In this document: positions 43,202-52,841 of the stretch, piece by piece
Position numbering within the stretch: the first letter of the stretch is position 1
How the letters are laid out: every line of letters starts with the position of its first letter
Assembly: GCA_035495555.1 (NCBI GenBank)
Contig: DATJFQ010000043.1
Location: forward strand, 101,415 to 165,414
Reading direction: 5' to 3'
DNA length: 64,000 nucleotides
Origin: DATJFQ01 sp035495555
GTDB lineage: Bacteria; Acidobacteriota; Vicinamibacteria; Vicinamibacterales; 2-12-FULL-66-21
Made by a program: the position numbers and the translations under genes
The notes under the pieces: generated by a model
Told to the model about the DNA's origin: nothing
What the model saw: the letters and a program-made list of their open reading frames with translations, nothing else
The model's database searches: none

Positions 43202-44128
43202 CTAATTCGCCAGACGGGGAGCCGCAGCTGGCGCGCTCGCAGCCGCGGGAATCGGTGCGACTGTCTGATCGGCGGACGCCTCGACGAGACGCCACGCATC
43301 GACGTCTTCGAGAATCCGCGCAGCAAACGCCGTATGCAGCGCGTGGCCGGCGCGATGCGCCACGAGGTGTCCGATCACCGGGTAGCCGACGAGCGACAGG
43401 TCGCCAATCGCATCCAGGATCTTGTGGCGGACGAATTCGTCCTCGAACCGCAGCGCGTTCTGATTGAGCACTCCCGTTTCGCCGAGCACGATCGCGTTGT
43501 CGAGCGACCCGCCGAGCGCGAGGCCGCGCTGCCGCAGCATCTCGACTTCCTTCAGGAACCCGAACGTCCGCGCCGGCGCGATTTCTTCCACGAACGTCTC
43601 GTCCGTGATCTTCATCGTCCGCGACTGATGCCGGATGAGCGGGTGATCGAAGCTGATGCTGTAGGTGACCTTGAAGTGATCCGACGGATAGAGCGCGATG
43701 CGCTTGTCGCCCTGGCTCAGTGAAATCGGCCGGAGGACTTTCAGGAACTTCTTCGGCGCGGACAGGCGCCGCACGCCGGATTCATTCAGAATCAGATAGA
43801 CGAACGGCGCCGCGCTGCCGTCCATGATCGGCACTTCCGGCGTGTTCAGCTCGACGATGCAGTTGTCGATGCCGAGCGCCGTCAACGCCGCGAGCAGGTG
43901 TTCAACCGTCTCAACCGAGACCGCTTCGCGCGTCAGCCCTGTGGCCAGCCGGATCCCGCCAAGATGGGTGACCGTGGCAGGGATCTCGAGGCCTCCCAGG
44001 TCGGAGCGTTGAAAACGGATGCCGTAGTCGGCCGGAGCCGGCTTCAGCGAAAGAGTGACCTTGTTTCCGGAATGGAGTCCGATTCCGGAGCAGGAAACAG
44101 GTCGTCGTAGGGTGCGCTGCGCGTTCAT
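43202..44128 (-). CDS. lpxC: UDP-3-O-acyl-N-acetylglucosamine deacetylase
   Basis: 308 residues from ATG 44128 with ribosome site AGAGG. Family marks: RTLRRPVSCSGIGLHSG, zinc ligand in SVETVEHLLAAL, NAIVLGETGVLNQNALRFEDEFVRHKILDAIGDLSLVG and the GHALHTAF histidine. It commits UDP-sugar to lipid A and proves that the host has lipopolysaccharide. A Pro/Ala-rich tail (APIPAAASAPAAAPRLAN) is extra. The gene is convergent with the radical SAM gene and followed by a 67-bp gap. Confidence 0.97.
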   Translation of the reverse strand: MNAQRTLRRPVSCSGIGLHSGNKVTLSLKPAPADYGIRFQRSDLGGLEIPATVTHLGGIRLATGLTREAVSVETVEHLLAALTALGIDNCIVELNTPEVPIMDGSAAPFVYLILNESGVRRLSAPKKFLKVLRPISLSQGDKRIALYPSDHFKVTYSISFDHPLIRHQSRTMKITDETFVEEIAPARTFGFLKEVEMLRQRGLALGGSLDNAIVLGETGVLNQNALRFEDEFVRHKILDAIGDLSLVGYPVIGHLVAHRAGHALHTAFAARILEDVDAWRLVEASADQTVAPIPAAASAPAAAPRLAN

Positions 44129-44372
44129 GGACCTCTTTAGGGCCGCTGGGAGGGCTGCAAGCAGCTCAGCAAAGGAGCTGCCAGCAGCGACTTCCATGAA
44201 AAGTTGCACCTAACCGGTCTGGATTCAGTAACTTGTGAATCTGACACCGTCGCACTCGCTGTCAGAAGACCGTCAAACTGTGGCTCTCTGACCACAGGTA
44301 GCGGGGCGCAATTCGTGGCAGTTTTACCACACCTGCCGAGTCCATCTCTTACAAGAATTGCCATCGGACCCG
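44129..44372. other. Intergenic region upstream of lpxC
   Basis: A 244-bp gap between the lpxC start and the uvrA stop. It contains a 7-bp stem hairpin, GCAGCTC-AGCAAAG-GAGCTGC, at 44161-44181, which would be in the lpxC leader. No gene or strong promoter is convincing. Confidence 0.5.
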
Positions 44373-47210
44373 TCACGACGCCGCTGCCGCGGGCGGTGTT
44401 CCCAGAATATCGGCTAGAAACCGCCCTGTGAAGGAATCTCGGCTCCTCGCGACATCTTCAGGAGTCCCCGTCGCGACGATGCGTCCGCCGGCGGCGCCTC
44501 CCTCGGGTCCAAGATCGACAACGTAGTCCGCCGACTTGATGACGTCCAGGTTGTGCTCGATGATCACAACCGTGTTGCCCTGATCGACAAGTTTGTTGAG
44601 GACGTCCAGCAGCTTGTGGGTGTCGGCGAAGTGCAGTCCCGTCGTCGGCTCGTCCAGGATGTAGAGCGTCCGCCCCGTGCCGCGGCGCGACAGCTCCTTC
44701 GCCAGCTTTACGCGCTGCGCTTCCCCGCCGCTCAACGTCGTCGCCGACTGCCCGAGCTCGATGTAGCCCAGGCCCACGTCCTGCAGCGTGCGCAGCTTGT
44801 TCGCAATGGGTGGGAAGTTTTCGAGCAGCGGCAGGGCCTGGTCGACGGTCAGGTCGAGGACGTCAGCGATCGACTTGCCGCGATATTTGATTTCGAGCGT
44901 CTCGCGGTTGTAACGGCGCCCCTTGCACTGCTCGCACGTGACGTACACGTTGGGGAGAAAGTGCATTTCGATCGCGATCACGCCGTCGCCCTGGCAGCTT
45001 TCGCAGCGTCCGCCCTTCACGTTGAACGAGAAGCGTCCCGGGCGGAAGCCGCGCGCGCGCGACTCTGGCAGCATCGCGAAGAGATCGCGGATGAAGGTGA
45101 AGAGCCCCGTGTAAGTCGCCGGGTTCGACCGCGGCGTGCGGCCGATCGGCGACTGATCGATTTGAATGACCTTGTCGAGGAGGTCGATGCCCTCGATGGA
45201 CGTGTGGGCGCCGGGTTCGTCCGCCGCGCGATAGAGCGTTCGCGCGAGCGAGCGATAGAGGATGTCGTTGACGAGCGTCGACTTGCCGGAGCCGCTGACG
45301 CCGGTGATCGTGACGAGCGTCCCGAGCGGAATCTCGACGTCGATGTCCTTCAGGTTGTTCTCGCGCGCGCCGTGGATGACGATCGCCCCCCGGGTGCGGG
45401 ACCGGCGGGTCTTCGGCGTCTCAATCGACCGTTCGCCCTTGAGATACGCGCCCGTCAGCGAGCCGTGCCCGTTGCTCACGAGCTCCGTTGGATGGCCCTG
45501 GAAAATCACGTGGCCGCCGTGCTCGCCTGCGCCGGGCCCGAGATCGATCACGTAATCGGCACTGCGAATCGTCTCCTCGTCGTGTTCGACGACGACGACC
45601 GTGTTGCCCAGATCGCGAAGACGCGCGAGCGTGGCGAGCAGCGCCCGGTTGTCGCGCTGATGCAGCCCGATCGACGGTTCGTCGAGCACGTATAAGACAC
45701 CGGTCAGATTCGAGCCGATCTGCGTCGCAAGTCGAATACGCTGCCCTTCGCCGCCCGACAGCGTGGCCGCGCTGCGGCCGAGCGTCAGGTACCCGACGCC
45801 AACGTCGTTGAGAAAGCGCAGCCGATCCCGAATCTCGCGGAGGATACGGCTCGCGATGAGCGACTCGCGATCGGTGAGTTCCAGCGATTCGAAGACGTGA
45901 AGCGCCTCGCCGATCGGCAGCCCCACGTAGTCGACGATCGTTCGGCCTTTGACGCGAACGGCGCGGCTCTGCGGCTTGAGACGGGCGCCCTGGCACGAGG
46001 GGCACGGCCGCAGGCCGCGATACGGCTCGAGCGCTTCCTGATCGACCCAGCTGCCCTCTTCATAGCGACGGCGCAGGTTCGGGATGAGGCCTTCGAACCC
46101 CGCGCCGAAAGGATCCTTCTCCTTTTTTGGTTCCTTCCGGCCGGCGGCGGCCGGCGAGGCGCCGAAGAAGATGAGATCGCGGATCTTCCGCGGAAGGCGC
46201 TTGAACGGCAGCGCGAGATCGATTCCGAACGTGCGGCTCAGCGTAGCGAGCGCTTCCTTCACGAGCTTGCGGTCGCCCTTCGCCCAGGGCGCGATGGCGC
46301 CGTCCTGCAGCGACACCGATTCGTCCGGCACCAGCCGCACGGGATCGAAGTCGTACACCGCGCCAAGCCCCTGACACTCCGGGCACGCGCCGTGCGGCGA
46401 ATTGAACGAAAAGGCGCGCGGCGTCATCTCCGGCATGCTCACGCCGCAGTAGGTGCACGCCAGCCTGCGCGAGAACAGGCGATCGCCGCCGTCGAGCGTG
46501 TTGATGACGACCACGTCGTCGGCGAGATTCAGCGCGATCTCGACCGACTCCGTCAGCCGCCGCTCGATACCCGGCTTCAGCACCACGCGATCGACGATGA
46601 CGTCGATGGTGTGGTTGCGGCGGCGATCCAGCTTGATGTCTTCGTCCAGCGACCGCATCTGTCCGTCGACGCGGACCTTCGTGAAGCCGCGGGCCCTCAG
46701 CGCGGCAAGCTCCTTCTTGAACTCACCCTTCCGCCCGCGCACGAGCGGCGCGAGCACGTTGATGCGCTCCTCGACCGGCGAGAGCATCACCATGTCGATG
46801 ATGCGCTCGAGCGACTGCGACGCGATTTCGCGCCCGCAGAGATGGCAATGCGGGACGCCGATGTTCGCGAAGAGGAGCCGGAGATAGTCGTAGATCTCGG
46901 TGACGGTGCCGACGGTCGACCGGGGGTTCGATCCCGTTGTCTTCTGCTCGATCGCGATCGCGGGCGAGAGTCCGTCGATCAGGTCGACGTCTGGCTTCTC
47001 CATCTGCTCGAGGAACTGCCGCGCGTACGACGACAACGATTCGACGTAGCGCCGCTGTCCCTCGGCGTAGATCGTGTCGAAGGCGAGCGACGACTTCCCG
47101 GAGCCTGAGAGGCCCGTAATGACGACCAGTTGATCCCGCGGAAGGTCGACGTCGATGTTCTTCAGGTTGTGCACGCGCGCGCCGCGCACGGCAACCCAGT
47201 CGTGAGCCAT
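44373..47210 (-). CDS. uvrA: Excinuclease ABC subunit A
   Basis: 945 residues. Two ATPase modules: Walker A GLSGSGKSS and GVSGSGKST; signatures TLSGGEGQRI and TLSGGEAQRVKLAKEL. Zinc fingers include CTYCG...CPECQ and CESCQ...CEQCKGRRY. The start HDWVAVRGARVHNLKNIDVDLPRDQLVVITGLSG is standard. It recognises bulky DNA lesions with UvrB. No SOS box is evident upstream; a weak -10 (TAAAAT) lies at 47257-47252 on the minus strand. Confidence 0.98.
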   Translation of the reverse strand: MAHDWVAVRGARVHNLKNIDVDLPRDQLVVITGLSGSGKSSLAFDTIYAEGQRRYVESLSSYARQFLEQMEKPDVDLIDGLSPAIAIEQKTTGSNPRSTVGTVTEIYDYLRLLFANIGVPHCHLCGREIASQSLERIIDMVMLSPVEERINVLAPLVRGRKGEFKKELAALRARGFTKVRVDGQMRSLDEDIKLDRRRNHTIDVIVDRVVLKPGIERRLTESVEIALNLADDVVVINTLDGGDRLFSRRLACTYCGVSMPEMTPRAFSFNSPHGACPECQGLGAVYDFDPVRLVPDESVSLQDGAIAPWAKGDRKLVKEALATLSRTFGIDLALPFKRLPRKIRDLIFFGASPAAAGRKEPKKEKDPFGAGFEGLIPNLRRRYEEGSWVDQEALEPYRGLRPCPSCQGARLKPQSRAVRVKGRTIVDYVGLPIGEALHVFESLELTDRESLIASRILREIRDRLRFLNDVGVGYLTLGRSAATLSGGEGQRIRLATQIGSNLTGVLYVLDEPSIGLHQRDNRALLATLARLRDLGNTVVVVEHDEETIRSADYVIDLGPGAGEHGGHVIFQGHPTELVSNGHGSLTGAYLKGERSIETPKTRRSRTRGAIVIHGARENNLKDIDVEIPLGTLVTITGVSGSGKSTLVNDILYRSLARTLYRAADEPGAHTSIEGIDLLDKVIQIDQSPIGRTPRSNPATYTGLFTFIRDLFAMLPESRARGFRPGRFSFNVKGGRCESCQGDGVIAIEMHFLPNVYVTCEQCKGRRYNRETLEIKYRGKSIADVLDLTVDQALPLLENFPPIANKLRTLQDVGLGYIELGQSATTLSGGEAQRVKLAKELSRRGTGRTLYILDEPTTGLHFADTHKLLDVLNKLVDQGNTVVIIEHNLDVIKSADYVVDLGPEGGAAGGRIVATGTPEDVARSRDSFTGRFLADILGTPPAAAAS

Positions 47211-47270
47211 GCCTTACTGGAGCGGACTTTTCGAGGGGGCCAAAAAGGGAAATTTTATCACACGGGATCG

Positions 47271-47990
47271 TTACGGCAGAGGCAGCCTGCGTCGTAATCG
47301 TTCCAGTAACGCGTCGAAATCGGCCGGCAGAGGAGCTTCGAACTCCAGCCGGCGCCCGTCGAGCGGATGATCGAACGCGAGTCGCCACGCGTGGAGCGCG
47401 TGCCGCTCGAACCGAATCGTGCGCAGCGCATCCGGTCCGAAGGTGTACCGCTTCTCACCGACGAGCTGGTGCCCGCGAAGACGCGCCTGCAGACGAATCT
47501 GATTACGGCGCCCCGTCACCAGGCGCACCTCGATGAGCGATGCGTCCCGATACGATTCGCGCACGCGGTATTCGCTGACCGCGTCCGTGCCGCGCGGATC
47601 CCTCGGGTGCGTCGACTTCTGGATCAGCGCCTTCTCGTCCCAGACGAGACGGTCGCGCCAGGTGCCCGAACGCGGCGCCGGATGCCCGTACACGACAGCG
47701 AGATATACGCGTGCGGGCTCGCGTCGCCTGAACTGATCCTTCAGCGCCGCCTGCGCACGCAGATGTTTCGCGAACACGACGAGGCCGGACGTGTCCTGGT
47801 CGATGCGATGGACGACGAGCGGGCGCCGTTTACCGAACGGCCGCAGGTACGTCTCGACGCGATCGAAAATGGAATCCGCGCCGCGCTTGCGCTCCAGCGG
47901 GACGCTCAGCAGCCCCGCGGGCTTGTTGACGACGATGAGCGACCCGTCCTCGAAGACGATGTCGAGATCGGCCGGTCGCGGCCGGGCCAT
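47271..47990 (-). CDS. RluA-family pseudouridine synthase
   Basis: 239 residues. Motif II HRIDQDTSGLVVFAK carries the catalytic Asp (HRxDxxTSG). Other family segments are VVNKPAGLLSVP, VYLAVVYGHP, TGRRNQIRLQARLRGHQLVG and LHAWRLAFDHPLDG. No S4 domain is present. Members modify 23S rRNA or tRNA; the target cannot be told from this sequence. The gene is 3 bp after the permease gene. Confidence 0.9.
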   Translation of the reverse strand: MARPRPADLDIVFEDGSLIVVNKPAGLLSVPLERKRGADSIFDRVETYLRPFGKRRPLVVHRIDQDTSGLVVFAKHLRAQAALKDQFRRREPARVYLAVVYGHPAPRSGTWRDRLVWDEKALIQKSTHPRDPRGTDAVSEYRVRESYRDASLIEVRLVTGRRNQIRLQARLRGHQLVGEKRYTFGPDALRTIRFERHALHAWRLAFDHPLDGRRLEFEAPLPADFDALLERLRRRLPLP

Positions 47991-47993
47991 ACG

Positions 47994-49472
47994 CTACGCC
48001 CGTCGCGTCAGCCGGCTGTGTGAGTAGCCGTAGACGAAATACAGGACCAGTCCTATGGCGAGCCAGTACCCGAATCGCTCCCACGCCTGGTGCGGAAGAC
48101 CGCGCATGATGAAGATGCAGCCGGCGGCGGACAGTACGGTCACGGGCCAGACGAACGGCACCCGGAAGGGCCGCGGGCGGTCGGGCTCCTTGTACCGGAG
48201 TACGAGCACACCGATCGAGACGAGCATGAACGCGAACAGCGTCCCGATGTTCGTCAGATCGTAGGTCTCGCCGGCATCCCCGATGAGCGACCAGCACGCG
48301 ACGAACACGCCTGTGACGATGGTCGTCGTGACCGGGATCTTCTGCGCGTTGAGGCGCGCCGCCCAATGCGGAAGGAGCCCGTCGCGCGCCATCGCAAAGA
48401 AGATTCGCGGCTGTCCGTACTGGAACACGAGGAGGACGGCCGACATCGAGACGGCGGCGCCGAGCGCCACGATCCACCCGACCGCGCTGAAACCGGCGAG
48501 CTGCAGCGCGCGCGCGAGCGGATCCGCGACCGCGAGCTGCTGATACGGCACCATCCCCGTCAGCACGGCCCCGACGATGACGTAGATCACCGTGCAGATC
48601 GCGAGCCCGCCGAGGATGCCGATCGGCAGGTTGCGCTGGGGATTCTTCGTTTCCTCCGCGGCGGTCGAGATCGCATCGAAACCGATGTAGGCGAAAAAGA
48701 CGATTGCGGCGCCCTGGTGAATGCCCTTGAACCCGTTGGGGGCGAACGGATGATAGTTCGCCGCGTGCAGGTGCGTCGCGCCGACCGCGATGAACAGCGC
48801 CAGCGCGAGCAGCTTGATCACCACCATGATGTTGTTGGCGGTGGAGCTCTCGCGCGCGCCCTGCAGCAGCAGCCACGTGATGAGCATGACGATCGCAAAC
48901 GCCGGAACGTGGACGACGATGGGAATTCCGAGCAGATGCGGCGCGGAATCCAGCAGGCCGTGGATGGCGGGGTCGGGACTCAGCAGGGCGGTCCGATATC
49001 CGGTGGTGAGCCACGGAGGCAGCGTCCAGCCTAAGCCGTGCAGCAGCGTGTTGAAGTAGTCTCCCCACGAGATCGCGACGGCGACGTTTCCGACCGCGTA
49101 TTCGAGAATGAGATCCCAGCCGATGATCCACGCCACGAGTTCGCCCAGCGTGGCGTAGGTGTACGCATAGGCGCTCCCTGCCTGCGGAATCATCGCCGCG
49201 AGCTCCGCGTAGCAGAGGCCGGCGAGCGCGCACGCGACGCCGAGCAGCAGAAACGAGAACACGAGCGCCGGGCCCGCACCCTGCCGGATGACCTCTCCGT
49301 TCGGCCCAATCTGCCCGGCCGCGGCGGTGCCGATCGCGCTGAAAATGCCGGCCCCGATGACGGCGCCGATCGCCAGCATGATCAGATCGCCGGCGCCCAT
49401 CACTCGCTTCAGCGCCTGCTCGCCTTCGACGACGAGTTCGGCGATCGGTTTACGGCGGAACAGTTGAGTCAT
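47994..49472 (-). CDS. APC-family cationic amino acid transporter
   Basis: 492 residues with about 12 or more membrane helices. The N-terminus LFRRKPIAELVVEGEQALKRVMGAGDLIMLAIGAVIGAGIFSAIGTAA matches the CAT/YfnA subfamily; AGLCYAELAAMIPQAGSAYAYTYATLGELVAWIIGWDLILEY and AIVFFAYIGFDAISTAAEETKNPQRNLPIGI follow. It should import amino acids by secondary transport. It is 12 bp after the NHL-propeller gene and 3 bp before the pseudouridine synthase gene, an operon of mixed functions. Confidence 0.93.
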   Translation of the reverse strand: MTQLFRRKPIAELVVEGEQALKRVMGAGDLIMLAIGAVIGAGIFSAIGTAAAGQIGPNGEVIRQGAGPALVFSFLLLGVACALAGLCYAELAAMIPQAGSAYAYTYATLGELVAWIIGWDLILEYAVGNVAVAISWGDYFNTLLHGLGWTLPPWLTTGYRTALLSPDPAIHGLLDSAPHLLGIPIVVHVPAFAIVMLITWLLLQGARESSTANNIMVVIKLLALALFIAVGATHLHAANYHPFAPNGFKGIHQGAAIVFFAYIGFDAISTAAEETKNPQRNLPIGILGGLAICTVIYVIVGAVLTGMVPYQQLAVADPLARALQLAGFSAVGWIVALGAAVSMSAVLLVFQYGQPRIFFAMARDGLLPHWAARLNAQKIPVTTTIVTGVFVACWSLIGDAGETYDLTNIGTLFAFMLVSIGVLVLRYKEPDRPRPFRVPFVWPVTVLSAAGCIFIMRGLPHQAWERFGYWLAIGLVLYFVYGYSHSRLTRRA

Positions 49473-49484
49473 GTGCCGCGAATT

Positions 49485-50492
49485 CTATGGCAGGAGCCCG
49501 TGAATACCAACGGCAAGGCGATAGACGCTGTCGGTCGTCGCGATGGCGATGCCGCCGTGCGGATCGAACGCGAGGCCGATCAGCGCGCCGCCGCTCAACA
49601 CCAGTTCGCGTTCGTCGGGAGCGGTGGCGCGGAAGCGATACACGCCGCTGCTTCCCGCCAGCGCATCGACGACGTAGAGGTAGCCCGCCGCGTCGAACGC
49701 GAGCCCTTGAGGCCGGCCGAAGCCGATGGCACACACCGCGGGACGGCCGTTCGGCGGAATGCGGTACACGACATCGCTCGGGCCGAGCGTCGGACCCGTC
49801 ACATACAAGGCCGCGTCCGGACCGAACGCGAGATGAAAGGCCGCGACGCTTGCGGGCAGCGTCGCGAACGTTTCCGTGCGCCCCTGATCGTCGACGCGCA
49901 GAATCGATCCGGATCGATCGCCGACGTACAACGCGCCGTCCGGGCTGAACGCGATCCCGCACGCAATCCCCAGCTCGCTCGCGTGCAGCGTTGCGCGGCC
50001 GTCCGCCGTGATGCGATAGACGCTGCCGTCGAAGCGGCTCGACACGAACAACTCGCCGTCGGGACTGAACGCGAGCGAGGTCGGATTCGGTACGTCGCTG
50101 ACGAACGGTTCGCGGGTGCCATCGTGCCGCACGACGAACATCGTGACGGGTGCCTGCTGCCCGCGCGACCCGCTGAAGGTGACGAACAGATTGCCGTGGC
50201 GATCGTAAGCGGGACTGTCGACCTGATGCAGCCCCGTCGCGAGCGGCGTGCCGACGTCGATGAACGCCGTCTCGCCTGGGAGTTGATCGATCCGGATCGC
50301 GGTCTGCCCGCCCTCCAGGCCCTCCGGAATGATCACGGTGAGCGCCGTCGTCGAGGCCTTCGCGAGACGCGCCGGTACGCCGCCGACGCGAACGAGTGCG
50401 ACGTCGGGATCCACCGGCAGGCTGTCCCCCTCGAGGCTTACACGGCCGCCCTGAATCGCCCATACCGGGCGGACGGCAATCAGGCGGCCCAT
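49485..50492 (-). CDS. NHL/SMP-30-type beta-propeller protein with IPT-like start
   Basis: 335 residues. Residues 1-75 look like an IPT/TIG domain (AIQGGRVSLEGDSLPVDPDVALVRVGGVPARLAKASTTALTVIIPEGLEGG). The rest is a propeller with repeated SLAFSPDGELFVSSRFDGSVYRI and AFSPDGALYVGDRSGSILRV units. It resembles gluconolactonase-like propellers but a calcium triad cannot be identified. No signal peptide is visible, so it may be cytoplasmic. The function is unknown. Confidence 0.82.
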   Translation of the reverse strand: MGRLIAVRPVWAIQGGRVSLEGDSLPVDPDVALVRVGGVPARLAKASTTALTVIIPEGLEGGQTAIRIDQLPGETAFIDVGTPLATGLHQVDSPAYDRHGNLFVTFSGSRGQQAPVTMFVVRHDGTREPFVSDVPNPTSLAFSPDGELFVSSRFDGSVYRITADGRATLHASELGIACGIAFSPDGALYVGDRSGSILRVDDQGRTETFATLPASVAAFHLAFGPDAALYVTGPTLGPSDVVYRIPPNGRPAVCAIGFGRPQGLAFDAAGYLYVVDALAGSSGVYRFRATAPDERELVLSGGALIGLAFDPHGGIAIATTDSVYRLAVGIHGLLP

Positions 50493-50627
50493 CGCAGGCT
50501 CAGGCTGCTGAACAACGAACGCGGCAAGGCCCGGAACTCAATGCCCCGCTCCGGGCCGGAAAAAATGGAACCGATCCACGATTGAGCGTCGAGCGTTGGA
50601 GATTGGGAGTCGATCGGTCCCCCTCCA
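50493..50627. other. Short intergenic region with a GAGCGT word run
   Basis: 135 bp between the NHL gene start and the HNH gene stop. It has a GATTGAGCGTCGAGCGTTGGAGATTGGGAG word run at 50580-50608. No promoter is convincing. Confidence 0.5.
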
Positions 50628-51167
50628 CTAGTCGTCGCCCTTGTCGAGCTCGACGTTCCAGTAGAAGTAGTCGCGCCAGGATTCGGGCGCGTTGCGGAGG
50701 CCGATCGTGATGCGTATCGCGGGCGCCTTGTCGGGCCGCCGCGGCGTCCGGACCAGGTGCATGCCGGCCTGCTCCGGGGTGCGGCCCCCCTTGCGGCGAT
50801 TGCAGGGGATGCAGCAGGTGACGATGTTTTCCCAATCTTTTCGGCCGCCCTGGGCGACCGGCACGACATGATCGAAGGTGAGATCGGAAGTCGGCAACGA
50901 TTGGGCGCAGTACTGGCACGTATGGTTGTCGCGCGCGTAGATGTTGGCGCGCGAGAACGGCACGTAGTCGATGTGCCGCTTGATCTTGATGTATCGAAGG
51001 AGGCGGATGACCGAAGGCAGCTTGAAACTGAACGAAACCGCGCGGATCTCGCGGTCGTACACAGAGATGACTTCGACCTTCCCCTGGCACCAGAGCGTGA
51101 TCGCTTTCTGCCAGTGGACGACCTTGAGCGGTTCGTACGTGGCGTTCAGAAGCAGGGTCTGCTCCAT
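50628..51167 (-). CDS. HNH endonuclease family protein
   Basis: 179 residues. The core is ANIYARDNHTCQYCAQSLPTSDLTFDHVVPVAQGGRKDWENIVTCCIPCNRRKGGRTP, with the C-X2-C...C-X2-C zinc site and the DHVVP histidine. The N-terminal LLLNATYEPLKVVHWQKAITLW is typical of a widespread chromosomal HNH family next to no obvious restriction system. The likely role is DNA cleavage or repair; substrate is unknown. Confidence 0.9.
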   Translation of the reverse strand: MEQTLLLNATYEPLKVVHWQKAITLWCQGKVEVISVYDREIRAVSFSFKLPSVIRLLRYIKIKRHIDYVPFSRANIYARDNHTCQYCAQSLPTSDLTFDHVVPVAQGGRKDWENIVTCCIPCNRRKGGRTPEQAGMHLVRTPRRPDKAPAIRITIGLRNAPESWRDYFYWNVELDKGDD

Positions 51168-51272
51168 AAGCCTGAGTCATTTTGCCTGACTGGAAGCGCA
51201 GGTGTCAAGGCACTGAGCGGCTAACAGGCATGTTTGCAGCAACTTAACGACGCAGGCGCCTGTTCCGTGGCG

Positions 51273-51335
51273 GAAGTGTGTAAACGAGCGTCCGGGGTCT
51301 GACGCCGGAAGCGCGGCGTCCGGGGTCTGACCCCG
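51273..51335. repeat. GGGGTCTGACCCC repeat pair with the conserved tail
   Basis: A degenerate palindrome (51294-51306) preceded by AAGTGTGTAAACGAGCGTCC and a perfect one at 51320-51335. The tail matches the one at 5387-5404 and 5451-5468 in inverse orientation, so the family is more than the palindrome. Confidence 0.85.
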
Positions 51336-51354
51336 AACGGGCGCCGGGCCGATA

Positions 51355-51879
51355 ATGCGATTGCCAATGGTACGTCTCGGCCCGGTCGTCATCCTGATCA
51401 TTGCAGCGGTATCCGGCGGATGCGCGTCCGGCGGGCGCGCCAGGCCCTCACCGTTTCCGACCCCGGGACGGCATCCGGCGACGACCCCCGTCGGCGGTTC
51501 GGCATCCGGCTCGGCAATCGCCCAACTCGCCGTCTCGTTCGTCGGCACGCCTTACCGGACCGGAGGTGCAACGCCGGCGGGTTTCGACTGCAGCGGTCTC
51601 GTGGAGTATGTGTTCGCGCGAAACGGCGTCACCATGCCGAGGACGGTGGCGGAACAGTACCGCGTCGGCCGCAGCGTCCGGCGGGGCGACCTCGAGGCGG
51701 GCGATCTCGTGTTCTTCCACACGGTCTCGCGCGGCGCATCGCACGTCGGCATCTCGCTCGGCGGCGACGACTTCGTGCACGCGCCGAGCGGCAGCGGCGA
51801 GGTGCGCATCGAGCACCTCAGCGCGCGCTACTGGGATTCCAGATATGTCGGCGCCCGGAGAATCGGGTCCGCCAACTGA
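51355..51879 (+). CDS. NlpC/P60 cell-wall hydrolase lipoprotein
   Basis: 174 residues with a lipobox (IAAVSGGC, Cys22 region). The catalytic domain has FVGTPYRTGGATPAGFDCSGLVEYVFARNG with the nucleophile Cys, and the His in ASHVGISLGGDDFVHAPSGSGEVRI. It would cut peptide bonds in peptidoglycan in the periplasm. A Pro/Gly-rich linker connects the lipid anchor to the domain. It lies after the repeat pair and is convergent with the metallopeptidase-like gene. Confidence 0.92.
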   Translation: MRLPMVRLGPVVILIIAAVSGGCASGGRARPSPFPTPGRHPATTPVGGSASGSAIAQLAVSFVGTPYRTGGATPAGFDCSGLVEYVFARNGVTMPRTVAEQYRVGRSVRRGDLEAGDLVFFHTVSRGASHVGISLGGDDFVHAPSGSGEVRIEHLSARYWDSRYVGARRIGSAN

Positions 51880-51900
51880 ACCCATTCACCAGCTCACCGA

Positions 51901-52713
51901 TTACGCCGCCCTCTCCGCGCCCTTGCGCGCGAGGCGACGCGTGTTCGATAACGTGAACTGTCGGATGTGCAGGTCGTCTTCCGTATAGAGCAGCGGCTGC
52001 GTAAACGGCTTCAACGGCTCGAGCTTGACGTTCGACTCGACGGGCAGCGTCGTGCACGGCTCCATATAACGCTGCGGAAACGACGGGAAATTCCGGAACG
52101 TGGTCGCGACGACGCCGCCGTAGCGGTGCTCGAGATCGGCAAAGTCCCACTGTAAGAAGTCGGTGTAGGCAGGATCGGGGTGCGACTCGAGGTATGCGCG
52201 CGTCATCGCGGCGACGTCCTCGTAGAATTGCGAGCCGTGAAGCCGCGGGGAACGCGACCCATCCGCGTTGAGGCACTGGCGCATGCCGCTCGCGTTCGGA
52301 TCGATGTGATAGAGCTCGTGCACGATCGTGTCGAGCTTCGCGATCCACGACGGCGCGCCGTCGTAGAGCTCCGTTTTCCACGACCGCTCGAGCCGCTGTT
52401 CGCAGAAGCGCGGGAGCACGAACGAAATCAGGTACTTGATGCGCACGGGCCCGACGCGCACTTCAGGGGTCTTCGTGACGAACCACTCGGAGCGACGCGT
52501 CAGCTCACCGGTCACGCGATCGCGCCAGAAGAAATAGCCCGGCTCGCTTTCGGGGAGGGTCATGCAGTGACAGGTGGCGAATGCGCCCTCCGCTTCAGGC
52601 CGGCCGAAGCGACCGAACACGAGAACTTCGCGCAGGTCGATGAACGCCAGCGCTGGAGTGCGCGCAATCAGGTCCTCCATGAGGAGCGAGATGCGCTCTG
52701 TGTAGTTGATCAT
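51901..52713 (-). CDS. Putative metallopeptidase with HELYH motif
   Basis: 270 residues from ATG 52713 (an upstream in-frame start at 52737 also exists). KLDTIVHELYHIDPNASGMRQCL carries the HEXXH zinc motif, with a possible third ligand in RLHGSQFYEDVAAM. The start INYTERISLLMEDLIARTPALAFIDLREVLVFGR suggests a predicted metal-dependent protein family with unknown substrate. No signal peptide is seen. The convergent neighbour is the NlpC/P60 gene; mtgA lies upstream. Confidence 0.75.
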   Translation of the reverse strand: MINYTERISLLMEDLIARTPALAFIDLREVLVFGRFGRPEAEGAFATCHCMTLPESEPGYFFWRDRVTGELTRRSEWFVTKTPEVRVGPVRIKYLISFVLPRFCEQRLERSWKTELYDGAPSWIAKLDTIVHELYHIDPNASGMRQCLNADGSRSPRLHGSQFYEDVAAMTRAYLESHPDPAYTDFLQWDFADLEHRYGGVVATTFRNFPSFPQRYMEPCTTLPVESNVKLEPLKPFTQPLLYTEDDLHIRQFTLSNTRRLARKGAERAA

Positions 52714-52841
52714 CCCGACAATACGCAGACCAAGCACAGCTTCGCCCGCGTTCCTCGGTCGAACGGGCCGCTTGTCACTGGGGGGGCGGAGATGAGCGAC
52801 TATACGGACATGAGGCGATCAGTGTCAAGGTGATCCTTAAA

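Noticed and set aside
49038..50585. 515-codon plus-strand ORF
   Set aside because: Antisense to the APC permease and NHL propeller genes, which have clear family sequence.
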